From the NCBI GenBank assembly GCA_003164755.1, contig PLUB01000073.1, positions 1 to 64,000 on the forward strand: a DNA stretch of 64,000 bases, given 5' to 3'. This DNA comes from Methanosarcina sp. (GTDB lineage Archaea; Halobacteriota; Methanosarcinia; Methanosarcinales; Methanosarcinaceae). How positions within the stretch are numbered: position 1 is the stretch's first letter; each line of letters opens with the position of its first letter. A model generated the notes under the pieces. That model was given only the letters and a program-made list of their open reading frames with translations. It did not search any database and was not told the DNA's origin. The translations under genes and the position numbers were made by a program. Shown here in pieces: positions 47,754 to 58,311 of the stretch.

Positions 47754-48659
47754 ATGGTTTCGTGTTCTGCGCCTGGGAAAATCTATCTTTTCGGAGAACA
47801 TGCGGTCGTTTATGGAGAAACCGCAATAGCTTGTGCAATTGATCTGAGAACACGAGTGAGGGTAGAACTTAACGATTCGATAATAATTCAGTCGCAAATT
47901 GGCAGGACAAGTATTGATTTTGAAAAACACCCCTACATCACCTCAGTTATCGAGAAAATGAGAGAAAATACACAGATAAAAGGTATTTTCCTAGAAATAG
48001 ATTCCGAAATCCCCGTGGGTTCTGGACTCGGATCATCTGCTGCGGTGACAATAGCAAGTATAGGCGCTCTCAATGAGATGTTTGGATGTGGCCTTTCTCT
48101 CGAAGAGATTGCAAAACTTGGCCATGAAATAGAGCTCGATGTCCAGGGAGTTGCAAGCCCCACTGATACTTATGTCTCTACATTCGGAGGAGTTGTTACA
48201 ATTCCTGAAAGGAGAGAACTGAAAATTCCAGACTGTGGAATTGTGATTGGAGACACAGGAATTTTTTCATCTACAAAGGAGCTTGTCGCAAATGTCAGGA
48301 AGCTCTATGAAAGTTATCCCGAACTGATCAAGCCTCTCCTGGCTTCTATTGGTAAAATCTCTCGAATTGGGGAACCTCTTGTCCTGGCAGGAGACTATCC
48401 CGCCATTGGCAGACTTATGAATGTAAATCAAGGACTTCTAGATGCCTTAGGAGTAAATATTATTGAGCTTTCCAGCTTAATTTACTCATCCAGGAGAGCT
48501 GGGGCCTTTGGATCTAAGATTTCAGGCGCTGGCGGTGGGGGGTGTATGTTTGCGCTCACGCCACCTGATAGATACAAACAGGTTAGTGAAGCCATTTCAA
48601 AAGCTGGGGGGAAAGTGACCATTACAAAACCAACTAAACAGGGCCTGACATTACACTAA
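47754..48659 (+). CDS. mvk: Mevalonate kinase
   Basis: A 301-residue GHMP kinase that phosphorylates mevalonate, the entry to isoprenoid lipids. Motif 1 is SAPGKIYLFGEHAVVYGE at the start, motif 2 PVGSGLGSSAAVT (near residue 85), motif 3 GAFGSKISGAGGGGCM (near 260). I chose the ATG at 47754 because the family begins MVSCSAPGK and GAGG lies just upstream; an ATG at 47718 adds 12 unrelated residues. It is followed by ipk after 83 bases. Confidence 0.96.
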   Translation: MVSCSAPGKIYLFGEHAVVYGETAIACAIDLRTRVRVELNDSIIIQSQIGRTSIDFEKHPYITSVIEKMRENTQIKGIFLEIDSEIPVGSGLGSSAAVTIASIGALNEMFGCGLSLEEIAKLGHEIELDVQGVASPTDTYVSTFGGVVTIPERRELKIPDCGIVIGDTGIFSSTKELVANVRKLYESYPELIKPLLASIGKISRIGEPLVLAGDYPAIGRLMNVNQGLLDALGVNIIELSSLIYSSRRAGAFGSKISGAGGGGCMFALTPPDRYKQVSEAISKAGGKVTITKPTKQGLTLH

Positions 48660-48742
48660 GCAGTTTGAATTTTCATCTAATTATTTGGCGATTATTCATA
48701 AAAGAAATTGAAAATTATTTAAAAGGCATTAAGTGATATGGC

Positions 48743-49525
48743 ATGGTAGTATCAACAGAAACTGTTATACTGAAGCTCGGAGGCAGCGTTATTACTGACA
48801 AAAACGCAGATGTAGGAGTTGTAAGAGCATCTGATCTCCTAAGGATTGCACAGGAAGTTTCCAAATTTAGAGGGAATATGATTATTGTGCACGGCGCTGG
48901 TTCCTTTGGACATACCTACGCCAGAAAATACGGACTTGATATGATTTTTAATCTTAAAGGAGTTATTGTAACCCATGAATCAGTCAAGAAACTAACCTCT
49001 AGGGTAGTAGATTCTCTGAATCGCCTCGAAGTTAGGGCTGTGGCTGTACATCCTATGGCCTGTACAGTTTGCAGAAAAGGAAGGATAGAGAGCATGTACC
49101 TTGACAGCATAAAGCTCATGCTCAAGAACGGTTTTGTCCCGGTACTGCACGGAGATATTGTTATGGATCTTGAACTCGGGACATGTGTCCTTTCAGGTGA
49201 CCAGATAGTTCCTTACATTGCAAAAGAGCTCGGAGTCACCAGGCTTGGACTGGGGTCCGCAGAGGATGGAGTGCTCGATAAAAATGGAGAGCCTGTACCT
49301 GAGATTACACCTAAAAAATTTGAACAATTAAAACATTATATCGGAAGCTCAGAAAGCACTGATGTTACAGGCGGCATGCTCGGGAAGGTACAGGAACTTC
49401 TGGAACTTAGCAAAACATCTTGTATTACTTCGTATATATTCAATGCAGGGAAAGCAGATAACATATTCAAATTTTTAAATGGAGAACCCATAGGGACCAA
49501 AATTAGTCCGGATGAAATGGTATGA
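48743..49525 (+). CDS. ipk: Isopentenyl phosphate kinase
   Basis: A 260-residue amino-acid-kinase-fold enzyme that turns isopentenyl phosphate into isopentenyl diphosphate in the archaeal mevalonate route. Visible motifs are LKLGGSVITDKN at the start, VHGAGSFGHTYA with the catalytic His (near residue 55), VLHGDIVMD, LSGDQIVPYIA and DVTGGMLGKV. It is three bases from fni, so they are co-translated. Confidence 0.95.
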   Translation: MVVSTETVILKLGGSVITDKNADVGVVRASDLLRIAQEVSKFRGNMIIVHGAGSFGHTYARKYGLDMIFNLKGVIVTHESVKKLTSRVVDSLNRLEVRAVAVHPMACTVCRKGRIESMYLDSIKLMLKNGFVPVLHGDIVMDLELGTCVLSGDQIVPYIAKELGVTRLGLGSAEDGVLDKNGEPVPEITPKKFEQLKHYIGSSESTDVTGGMLGKVQELLELSKTSCITSYIFNAGKADNIFKFLNGEPIGTKISPDEMV

Positions 49526-49528
49526 AAT

Positions 49529-50626
49529 ATGATCAATAATACCTCAAGGCGAAAGATCGAACACTTGAAAATATGTGTTAAAAACCCTGTGGAATCACAA
49601 AATATCAGTGCTGGCTTTAGGGATGTGACGCTTATCCACAGGGCACTTCCGGAACTCGATATGGATAAGATAGACTTATCTGTAGACCTGCTCGGAAAAC
49701 ATCTACAAGCTCCTTTTTTGATTGCCTCAATAACTGGAGGGCACCCGAATACTATTCCAATAAATGCTGCACTTGCATCTGCAACTGAAGAACTGGGAGT
49801 GGGAATAGGAGTTGGCAGCCAGAGAGCTGCTATTGATGATCCTTCTCAAGAAGAATCTTTCAGGATTGTGAGGGAAAAAGCTCCTAATGCCTTTGTTTAC
49901 GCGAATGTGGGCGCTGCTCAGATCCGCAAGTATGGAGTTGATGGAGTTGAAAAACTTGTCGAAATGATTGATGCCGATGCTATTGCCATTCATCTTAATT
50001 TCCTACAAGAAGCCATCCAGGCAGAAGGAGATAGAGATGCAACTGGTTGTCTGGACATGATTAGAGAGATTTGTTCTGTACTGAATACGCCAGTAATGGT
50101 CAAAGAAACAGGAGCTGGAATTTCAAATGAAGATGCTCTTCTCCTCCAGAAAGCAGGCGTGTCTGCAATTGATGTTGGGGGCGTAGGTGGCACAAGCTGG
50201 GCAGGAGTTGAAGCCTACAGGGCTAGAGAAAGTGGAGATTTTGTCTCAGAACAGATGGGGATACTTTTTTGGGACTTTGGGATCCCCACTGTTGCCAGTA
50301 TTATAGAATCCAGGGTTTCCCTCCCAATTATCGCAACCGGTGGAATCAGAACAGGCCTTGATATTGCTAAATCAATTGCTATTGGAGCCAATGCGGCAAG
50401 TGCAGCTATGCCCTTTGTGGACCCCGCATTTAAAGGGAAAGAAGCCGTTGTGAGTGTCCTTTCTCGAATGCTGAATGAGTTTAGAGCCTCAATGTTTCTT
50501 TGCGGCTGTGCAAATATACAGGATCTACGGAATGCACCTGTGGTCATTACTGGTTGGACTCTTGAGTACCTTGGACAGCGTGGTTTTAACTTAAAAGACT
50601 ATGCCATGTCAAGGGAAATACTTTAA
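49529..50626 (+). CDS. fni: Type 2 isopentenyl-diphosphate delta-isomerase
   Basis: A 365-residue FMN-dependent isomerase that interconverts isopentenyl and dimethylallyl diphosphate. The barrel shows SRRKIEHLKI at the start, ITGGHPNTIPINA, GVGSQRAAI, AIHLNFLQEAIQ, VKETGAGIS, DVGGVGGTSWAG and TGGIRTGLDIAKSIAIGA, which bind FMN and substrate. It completes the mvk-ipk-fni set. Confidence 0.96.
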   Translation: MINNTSRRKIEHLKICVKNPVESQNISAGFRDVTLIHRALPELDMDKIDLSVDLLGKHLQAPFLIASITGGHPNTIPINAALASATEELGVGIGVGSQRAAIDDPSQEESFRIVREKAPNAFVYANVGAAQIRKYGVDGVEKLVEMIDADAIAIHLNFLQEAIQAEGDRDATGCLDMIREICSVLNTPVMVKETGAGISNEDALLLQKAGVSAIDVGGVGGTSWAGVEAYRARESGDFVSEQMGILFWDFGIPTVASIIESRVSLPIIATGGIRTGLDIAKSIAIGANAASAAMPFVDPAFKGKEAVVSVLSRMLNEFRASMFLCGCANIQDLRNAPVVITGWTLEYLGQRGFNLKDYAMSREIL

Positions 50627-51761
50627 GGTACTACATATGTATTGTTGCCTTTTATCACATTTTTATTGAAATTTGCATCATGCAGGTAAGGTCTAGTATC
50701 AAATTAGTTCAATAAAAACTTGTCATATGACAACATTTATACATACTATGAAAGTAATGTTTCTGAATAAATCATTAATATGAAATGAGCAACAGTTCGT
50801 GCTTATCAGGGAAGATTACGATAAACAGTTATGCTCTATACCAAGGGAAAAATTAATTTAATTACCATCATTTAGGGATGCAAGAGAAATAGGATATTTG
50901 TCTTTATCATAAATTACCTAGGCAATACCAGGATAATTCAAAATTTATAGAGAAACTTGGAAAAAAATCACTTTGAAAATTTATTAATCATTCTAATCTC
51001 GATTCATCATAATTAAATTTGTAATAAATAGGTACAAGCAAAGAATTAATCTCATAGTTGCGCAGGCTCAGATCATTGAATATAAGTCACTTTTTAGTAA
51101 AGCAAGTAATCCATAAAGGTCATTAATTAAGAATCACCTTAATAAGTCATCAAAATAAGAATAGTTTAAGAAATAATGGTTTCGTGAGAATTAATAATTG
51201 AAGAATAATAGAGCAGTTCAATAAACTCAAATTTATAGCCGGTTACTTATAGAGCATATATAAGCAACTTGTTTAAATAAGAGATTTATCAAAATTCTCA
51301 ATAGTATTAGGTGGAGGTACGCAAAAGAGACCTATTGATTTGGTTAATATCTCGACACTTATCTTTGAAGGTAGTAAAAAGTTTTAAAATAATTATAAAA
51401 GTGCAGGATTGAAAGTAGTTTCTTAAATCGGACAAAATGCTGAGAAGTACATATTAGCTAACAAGGTATGTATAAGTATGTATACAGATTTATAAATGTA
51501 TATAATTGTATGAATATATATAAATTTGTAAGTATATATGTGTAGAATCTAATCACTCTTCAAAATATTTAGTCAGATTTATTCAATAAACAAATGGATT
51601 TCTTCCCAATAAGTGGTTAATAAGTGGCTGTTCTGAGGCTGATTCCAAATTATTATACTATATTGTTTGCATTCAGAGTCATTGCTTTAGACCGTTATAG
51701 GATATCTTTTTTTAGGTTTCGGTTTCAAAGGGATAAAAATTAAAATAAGAGGTTAAAAAAT
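50627..51761. other. 1.1 kb non-coding gap between fni and the RNase J gene
   Basis: No gene is supported. It is very AT-rich, with TA-rich runs near 51470-51550 and a half copy of repeat family 1 at 51255-51299. From memory, fni and the RNase J gene are close in other Methanosarcina genomes, so this may be inserted DNA. Confidence 0.5.
51255..51299 (+). repeat. Dispersed palindromic repeat, family 1, half copy
   Basis: Only the right half is clear: TATATAAGCAACTTG, then AAGAGATTTATCAAAATTCTC. Confidence 0.45.
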
Positions 51762-53105
51762 ATGACTGAAATAGGAATTGTTGCAATCGGCGGCTATAAT
51801 GAGATGGGCCGCAATATGACGGCAGTAGTCGTAGGTGAAGATGTCATTATTCTGGACATGGGACTTCGGCTTGACAGAGTCCAGATTCACGAAGATGTCG
51901 AAATTGACAAAATGCATTCTCTGGAACTGATCGAAATGGGTGCAATTCCTGATGATACTATCATGAAAGAAATAAATGGAACTGTTCGAGCAATTGTGTG
52001 TACCCACGGACATCTTGATCATGTAGGTGCGATTCCAAAACTTGCCCATAGATACAATGCTCCTATTTTAGCTACCCCCTATACTGCGGTCATTATAAAA
52101 CAACAAATTGAAGCTGAACGCAAGTTCGAGGTTTGCAATAGGGTTATTTCGCTCAATGCAGGTGGGACTTACCAGGTCACAAACGAAATTTCCATCGAAT
52201 TCATCTGCGTTCAGCACAGTATTATAGACTGTGTTATTGCAGCTATTCACACTCCAGTTGGAGCAGTCCTTTATGCCTGCGACTTCAAACTGGATCGGAC
52301 TCCGACAATTGGTAATGCTCCGGATTTCGAACGCATCAAATCTCTTGGAAAGGAAGGAGTGATTACAATGATTGTAGAGAGCACAAATGCCGGACGTTCA
52401 GGAAAAACTCCTTCGGAACAAATTGCAAAGGATATGGTAAGGGACGTACTGCTCGGAACAGAAGAAGCTGATGTCGGGATGATCATTACAACCTTTGCCT
52501 CCCATATTGCCAGGCTGAAAGCTATTATTGAAGCAGCTGAAGAAATGGGCAGAATTCCTGTACTTATGGGTCGTTCAATGGAGCGCTATTTTGGAGCTGC
52601 AAAGGATGTTGGGTATCTGGAGTTACCTTCAAATGTAGAGATCTATGGCCTCAGAAAAGACATCGATCGTGCCTTCAAACGCATCATGCAGGAGGGAAAG
52701 AATAAGTACCTCCCAATTGTTACCGGCCACCAGGGGGAACCAGGTTCAATCCTTGTGCGCGTTGCGAATGGGGAAACTCCCTATGCAATAGAACCAGGAG
52801 ACAGGGTCATTTTCTCGGCAAACGTGATCCCAAGCCCGATGACTCAGGCAAACCGCTACGCTCTTGAAACCAAACTCAGAATGAGAGGCGCCAGAATCTA
52901 TGACAATGTGCATGTATCAGGGCATGCATATCGGGAAGACCACTGGGAACTTCTGAGAATGGTGAATCCGGAACATGTAATCCCTGCCCATGGTGATCTA
53001 GAGATGCACGGGCACTACATAGAGCTGGCGGAAGACGCTGGATATGTACTAGGAAGTACAGTACATCTTCTAAGGAACGGTGAAGTGTTATACATCGAAG
53101 AATAA
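51762..53105 (+). CDS. rnj: Archaeal RNase J-type ribonuclease
   Basis: A 447-residue metallo-beta-lactamase/beta-CASP enzyme. The zinc motif is CTHGHLDHVGAIP (near residue 77), followed by later His in VQHSIID and VHVSGHAYREDH (motifs C) and HVIPAHGDLEMH. The start EIGIVAIGGYNEMGRN is the archaeal RNase J signature. It degrades RNA 5' to 3'. The N-terminal and C-terminal extensions of bacterial RNase J are lacking, as in other archaea. AGAGGT precedes the ATG. Confidence 0.92.
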   Translation: MTEIGIVAIGGYNEMGRNMTAVVVGEDVIILDMGLRLDRVQIHEDVEIDKMHSLELIEMGAIPDDTIMKEINGTVRAIVCTHGHLDHVGAIPKLAHRYNAPILATPYTAVIIKQQIEAERKFEVCNRVISLNAGGTYQVTNEISIEFICVQHSIIDCVIAAIHTPVGAVLYACDFKLDRTPTIGNAPDFERIKSLGKEGVITMIVESTNAGRSGKTPSEQIAKDMVRDVLLGTEEADVGMIITTFASHIARLKAIIEAAEEMGRIPVLMGRSMERYFGAAKDVGYLELPSNVEIYGLRKDIDRAFKRIMQEGKNKYLPIVTGHQGEPGSILVRVANGETPYAIEPGDRVIFSANVIPSPMTQANRYALETKLRMRGARIYDNVHVSGHAYREDHWELLRMVNPEHVIPAHGDLEMHGHYIELAEDAGYVLGSTVHLLRNGEVLYIEE

Positions 53106-53136
53106 TTGTATAAGAAGTATATTTCCTGTGATAAAT

Positions 53137-54102
53137 ATGACGCTGACTGATGAGATCAGAAAAAGAAGCATCCATGTCGATGCTGCAATTGATGAGTTAC
53201 TTCCGATAACTAATCCAAAAGAACTTTACAAAGCATCTCGCTATTTGGTGGATGCTGGAGGAAAACGTCTCCGTCCAGCAGTCCTTATTTTGGCAGCTGA
53301 AGCTGTAGGTTCCGATTTTAAATCTGTTTTATCGACAGCAGTGGCCGTGGAACTTGTACATAATTTCACCTTGATCCATGATGACATAATGGACAAAGAC
53401 GATATCCGCAGGGGAATGCCTGCGGTCCATAAAATATGGGGTGAAGCAGGAGCAATTCTTGCAGGAGACACCCTTTATTCTAGAGCTTTCCAGATCATGT
53501 CAAAGGTTGAAAATGAACCTATAAGGATTTTGAAATGCATTGATATCCTCTCTAAGACCTGTACTGAAATCTGCGAAGGGCAGTGGCTTGATATTGAGTT
53601 TGAGAAGAGGGAAAGGGTTACAGAATGCGAATATATTGAGATGGTGGGAAAAAAGACATCAGTTCTTTACGCAGCTGCAGCAAAGATCGGAGCACTTCTC
53701 GGAGGAGCTTCAGATGAAGTTGCAGAGGCATTATCCGAGTATGGGCGCCTTATAGGAATCGGTTTTCAGATGTATGATGACGTTCTGGACATGGTCACTC
53801 CCCAGGAAGTGCTCGGGAAAGTAAGAGGTAGCGACCTTATGGAAGGGAAACATACTCTTATCGTAATCGATGCATTCGCAAAAGGTGTCAAACTAGATAT
53901 ATTCGGTAAAGGAAAAGCTACTCTGGAAGAAACAAATGAAACAGTCCGGATTCTAACAGAGTGCGGATCCATTGATTACGTAAAGAATCTTGCAATTTCA
54001 TACATCAACGAGGGCAAATCAAAGCTAGATGCTTTGAAAGACTGCCCGGAAAAAGAGATTCTCCTCCAGATTGCAGATTACATGATTACAAGGGAGTATT
54101 AA
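53137..54102 (+). CDS. idsA: Prenyl diphosphate synthase (geranyl(geranyl)/farnesyl type)
   Basis: A 321-residue trans-prenyl transferase that builds the chains of archaeal ether lipids. The first Asp-rich motif is LIHDDIMDKDDIRRG (near residue 77) and the second is YDDVLDM (near 212). GGKRLRPAVLILAAEA is the family's substrate-binding start. I chose the ATG at 53137 (MTLTDEIRKRS), 31 bases after the RNase J stop; an upstream ATG would overlap that gene. Product length cannot be told from sequence alone. Confidence 0.94.
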   Translation: MTLTDEIRKRSIHVDAAIDELLPITNPKELYKASRYLVDAGGKRLRPAVLILAAEAVGSDFKSVLSTAVAVELVHNFTLIHDDIMDKDDIRRGMPAVHKIWGEAGAILAGDTLYSRAFQIMSKVENEPIRILKCIDILSKTCTEICEGQWLDIEFEKRERVTECEYIEMVGKKTSVLYAAAAKIGALLGGASDEVAEALSEYGRLIGIGFQMYDDVLDMVTPQEVLGKVRGSDLMEGKHTLIVIDAFAKGVKLDIFGKGKATLEETNETVRILTECGSIDYVKNLAISYINEGKSKLDALKDCPEKEILLQIADYMITREY

Positions 54103-54779
54103 ATAGGAAACTCTCAAATAACCGGAGCTTTCAGAGAATATGTGGTTAATTGGAGCTTCAGATCCCTTATTTCAACAAGTTTTTTTTCAACTATTTCCAT
54201 CATTTATATCGATGATCCAAAAAATTTTTATTTTATGCCAATAGGGATGAGATTTTTGTTCAAGTGGCAAACTATCTGGAAGTTCAGATGCCTTAAAAAT
54301 TCACATATCTGGCATTCAGGTAATTTGCCTCTTCAAACAATTTTCCAGAACATTATACACCATTCTCTGAAATGTAAACTCTCCAATGGGTTAAGGGAGA
54401 AAGTCAACTTAAAAACTGCCAATAATATATATAATTATATAATTTCTGGCTCGGATACTGGAGTTTTAACAACGTCGTAGTAAAATTTATCAATCTGATT
54501 TATGAGTCTGATCAGACAGTACACCGCCAACTGGCTCATATACTCAGTAAAATTTCACCCATTTTTACGAATATTGCAAATAAGTAATGTGAATATATAT
54601 CTTTTTCTGGCGCACTATCCACCTCAATTCCCAGGTGTCAAAGAATTAAAACAAACTTCACTTGAAATTACTTTAAAGACATAATACTAATTTCCCATTT
54701 TCCGTGGATTAAAATTACTCCTTTCATAATCCGTGGGAAAAGTTAGAGTATTTTGGATCATGCTGAAAAAGGAGGAAAT
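54103..54779. other. Non-coding gap after idsA
   Basis: Open frames here (54142-54480, 54502-54684) have no ribosome site or family features, so I do not call them. No repeat-family copy is seen. Confidence 0.45.
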
Positions 54780-55480
54780 GTTTTTGATGCGAGTTTAAAC
54801 TTGTAAGACTTGAGCATAAGTGAAACTTCCAGGAAGAAAAAACAAACTAGATCTTCTCAAACCTTACCGATCTGAAAAACTTGATGAAAGCTTCTATACT
54901 GCTGCTCGACTCTATCTAGAAATAAAAGAAATAGATTTAGAGGGAGGAAAAACTATCTTCAGGCTTTATTAAGAGAAGTCATACCAAAAAAGAGAGTATC
55001 TGCTGTACTCAGCTATGAAAATAGAGCAGGAATATAAGCCCAAATATAAATGGTAGAAATTGGAGTAGTTGAAATTGATGGAGAACAAAATAACTATTTT
55101 GCTTCAATATGATTCTCGGATATTCCAGGATGATGTACTTTAATTTACAATGAAAATAGCTACCCTCGATCTCATTAAGTAGAATGTATTTGAGTTCATT
55201 GGAGAATCACAGGAGATACTCTAAGGAAACATGAAACAGGCTATAATCAGAAGAACCGTAATAATTCAAATTCGGAATATAACCCACATTTCAATGATTT
55301 TTTGTTCAAGCATTAAGACCCTATTCCTAGCTTATGTAAGCTTTAGAGGCCTCAGGCAAACGGCAAGATTGAGATTACAGAAGAGGGCTTCAAGAGGAGG
55401 AATCCCTCCCTTGAAAAAATATTCACCTCTCTCGAAGACCTGAACTCCCAAGTTCATAAACCATTGAAAAGGGTAAATTC
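54780..55480 (+). pseudogene. istA: Decayed IS21 transposase (IstA)
   Basis: Pieces in changing frames read RVSAVLSYENRAGI, VEIGVVEIDGEQNNYFASI (start of the integrase core), FSDIPG, then NPHFNDFLFKH, DPIPSLCKL, RPQANGKIE and SLEDLNSQVHKPLKRVN. These follow the IstA order, including the NGKIE/TKGKVE catalytic Glu region. Dead. Confidence 0.6.
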
Positions 55481-55839
55481 AACTGACCACCAAGTTACCT
55501 ATAAAATAATCTTGAACTTTATTACGGGTATAACTTAACCCTTTGAGTTAGGTTCCTCATTATAAATTAGTCCATAATAAAACCAGAAAAATCCCAACAG
55601 ACTTTGAGATTACATTTCTTTAGAACAAATATTTTGTTTCTTAAAGGTTTTCAGTAAAAAGCACAGAGCTTTAGATCCTCCGAGAAAAAGGAACATTTCC
55701 AGGGTCTTCAAAATGACATTTTGAAGACTAATTTAAAATGCCAGAAAAACTCACAGATTAAATTGAAGTTTTCAGGTTTCAAAGTTGAAGAGTGGTCTCT
55801 TGAAGTTTATGAAACTTTCAGTGAAGGAAGTTCAGCATG

Positions 55840-56260
55840 AACAACTTCCTCAAAATTACTACAAGGGGCAGCAAAAAACAATTGAAATTTTTGAGTTTTT
55901 TTGAACAAGAAAAGAAATACATGAAAACTGTTGCACCTAAGAGACTGATGAAAAGTGTTATTTTTCTTTGAAAATCCTATTGAGGAATATATTTTGAGGT
56001 TCAGTCATCTATTGATAAAAAAGTCATCGAAAACTTTGCAACCTTGAAATCTATACTTAATGCAAAAAATGTTGTTTTGTTCTATACTTTTGGAGTTGGG
56101 AAATCACACATTATAATTGCTCTTGAAATTGAAGCAGTAAAAGTAAGGATTTCTGTTTATTACTTATGGGGTGCAGAGAATCAAGAATCCCACATCCTTT
56201 ATTTAGGGGATGAAGTTAACTCTCGAGTCATTTTTTTTCGTTTAATCCTCTAAATAATCG
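55840..56260 (+). pseudogene. istB: Decayed IS21 helper ATPase (IstB)
   Basis: Reads FLSFFEQEKKYMKT, a stop, VQSSIDKKVIENFATLKSIL and FGVGKSHIIIALEIEAVKV. The last is a worn Walker A (normally GPPGVGKSHLAIALG) of IstB. It lies after istA as usual. Confidence 0.6.
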
Positions 56261-56499
56261 CTTTTTTGCAAAATAGGTTTTTTTGGCACTATTATCAGAG
56301 GTGATGTAACTCATATATGACCAGAATTTGATACACATTGGGATAAAATAGCTTTAGCCATAGCTATGGCCAGATCATCTCTCAAATAGTGTTTGTTCCT
56401 GAGTATTGACTCAATATTATTTTTCAATAATCGAATTAAAAAATATTGAGTTTCTATTTTCACCACTATTTGCCCGGAGCAAGGCTATAAATTAATACT

Positions 56500-56631
56500 A
56501 TGGAAGTTGGAGAATCTCAAGTTCACTTATCCCTGGAATTCAATCCAAGAAACTCTATATCAGAGGTAGCTCAATACCTGAAGGGAGGTAGTTCTTACAG
56601 ACTTTTCGGGCTTTATCCTGAACTGAAATAA
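56500..56631 (+). pseudogene. IS200-type TnpA fragment
   Basis: Reads SQVHLSLEFNPRNSISEVAQ, YLKGGSSYRLFGLYPELK and a stop. This matches the HUH-containing middle of an IS200-type TnpA (normally DHVHLLLEFPPKYSIS), of a different lineage from the copy at 23549. The first His is replaced. Confidence 0.6.
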
Positions 56632-56856
56632 ACCAAAAAAATATAAGGGAAACATAGCATAATTTTAAGATATCCTTCAACTATCGATTTTAGATTGCGG
56701 AAAAAAAATAAAAATATTTTATAAAAAGTAGTATATATTCTCCGCAAATTCTGACAAAAGAACATATATTGGCCAGATGCCGAGCACCAAAATACAAGTT
56801 TTTATTTATATATCCATATTTGTGTCTATAACTGAGTAAAAAAAAAGCAAAATTTT

Positions 56857-58290
56857 TCAGAGTTTTTTCCTAACAACAAAATATCCTGCTAGGATCAGAG
56901 GCAAGGAGATCGCCATTAATATTTTAGCGACTTCTCTTGCTTGTTTTGCTCTATTATTATTTGAACTTCCACTTATTGCTATCTCTCCTGTCTTTTCCTG
57001 ACTTCTTAGAGTATCCTTTAATTTTGATTCAGCCTGAGCTCCATTTTTTGTTACTTCTCCTGGATATTCAGTTATTGCAAAGGAGGAAAATCCAGACGTT
57101 TTAGATCTAAAATATATATAATCAGTATCTTCGCCGACCTTTTCAGTGTATAGAGGTTCCCAATTTTTATTATATCTCTGAAGGACTATCATAGATTCGT
57201 TGACATTTTTATCGTGAATCCATGCTTTCTTAACTCTGAATCCTATTAACCCATTTTTCAGGGATGGAGAAAGTTCTACCCCTTTATCCCCTATCTGGAT
57301 ATTTACCTGTTTATATATTATCCCGAGAGGAAGTTTTGGAATGAAAACGGACTTGCTCTTGAGTTCTTCCACAGTGGTTGTTGTCTTAAGAAATGTTTTT
57401 TCTGCGTCATATTCGATAAATAAAATGCATGTACTGTTTCCCGGGAAGTCATACATTATATGATTACCGCTTATGACATTCCTAGTAGCTAATTCTTTGG
57501 CAACAACATTGCCTTCTGGCTCTCTGGAAACAAGGCTCATACCTGGACTGCTAGAGTAATTGGAAACCCCATCTCCTCCTCCATCTCCATAGCTTGAATT
57601 TAATATACTCAAATTTACAATATCTGAATTTGCAGTATGCAACTCCCATATATTTGAATTTAAAGTGCTTGAATTCGCAGTACTCGAATTATAGGTTCCT
57701 GAATTTCCGGTATTTGAATTTAAGATATTTGAATAACCTTTAATTGAATTTGCAGTTTGTGAGTTTCCAATACTTGAATTTACTTTAATTGAATTTATAG
57801 TACTAGAATTAACAATACCTGAATGTATATTAGTTGAGTTTCTGATACTTAGATCTCCAGCACTCAGATTATCTGTTCTTAGATCATTAGTATTTAAATT
57901 AAAGATATTTGAATCCTTATTTCTTGAATTTTCAGTATTTAAAGATACATTAGTTGGATTTACAATATGTGAATTCTCAGCATTTGAATTTTTGTTGCCC
58001 AAATATCGGTTGTTTGGGTACCCCCTGTCCGAATAATCTTTGTCTGAATATCCTCTGTCTGAATATCCTCTGTCTGAAGGCCCTCTGTTTGAATATCCTC
58101 TGTCTGAATACCCGTTGTCTGAATATACTTTGCCGGCATACCCTTTGTCTGAATATACTCTGCCGGCATACCCTCCGTATCCCAACTGTCCATCTAAAGC
58201 ATATACAGTGCTTGTTATCATTCCAAGAATCAGTAGTGCTGTTAGTAATACACAGATTCTTGAGTTGAGAAAATTTGCTTTCATTTTCAT
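56857..58290 (-). CDS. PGF-pre-PGF surface protein with long pentad-repeat region
   Basis: About 477 residues from the ATG at 58290, which GGAGG precedes by four bases. A signal peptide (residues 1-30) is followed by a five-residue-period region: first GYSDR-type units (about 35-90), then units with N and S at fixed places (about 90-225, such as SSTAN SSTLN). After a Gly-rich hinge comes a PGF-pre-PGF domain (VISGNHIMYDFPGNSTCILF to GFSSFAITEYPGEV) and a C-terminal membrane anchor (ILMAISLPLILAGYFVV) with a basic end. It should be held on the outer face of the membrane. An upstream start at 58431 is rejected because it would bury the signal. Confidence 0.8.
   Translation of the reverse strand: MKMKANFLNSRICVLLTALLILGMITSTVYALDGQLGYGGYAGRVYSDKGYAGKVYSDNGYSDRGYSNRGPSDRGYSDRGYSDKDYSDRGYPNNRYLGNKNSNAENSHIVNPTNVSLNTENSRNKDSNIFNLNTNDLRTDNLSAGDLSIRNSTNIHSGIVNSSTINSIKVNSSIGNSQTANSIKGYSNILNSNTGNSGTYNSSTANSSTLNSNIWELHTANSDIVNLSILNSSYGDGGGDGVSNYSSSPGMSLVSREPEGNVVAKELATRNVISGNHIMYDFPGNSTCILFIEYDAEKTFLKTTTTVEELKSKSVFIPKLPLGIIYKQVNIQIGDKGVELSPSLKNGLIGFRVKKAWIHDKNVNESMIVLQRYNKNWEPLYTEKVGEDTDYIYFRSKTSGFSSFAITEYPGEVTKNGAQAESKLKDTLRSQEKTGEIAISGSSNNNRAKQAREVAKILMAISLPLILAGYFVVRKKL
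57585..58185 (-). repeat. 15-base-period coding repeat (about 38 pentads)
   Basis: The DNA repeats in units of 15 bases, with TCTGAATATCCT on the plus strand in the GYSDR part and TTTGAATTT in the N-S part. Confidence 0.75.
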
Positions 58291-58297
58291 TAGCCTC

Positions 58298-58311
58298 CGA
58301 CCAAAAGGTCG
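58298..58311. promoter_or_regulatory. Short hairpin in the leader of the PGF-pre-PGF gene
   Basis: CGACC-AAAA-GGTCG, a five-base stem directly upstream of the GGAGG ribosome site. It could affect translation. Confidence 0.3.

Noticed and set aside
54142-54480. Open frame of 112 codons after idsA
   Set aside because: No ribosome site, odd composition and no recognisable motif.
57960-58193. QTEDI-type repeat protein in another frame of the PGF-pre-PGF gene
   Set aside because: It is a by-product of the 15-base repeat; the long frame has signal, domain and anchor.
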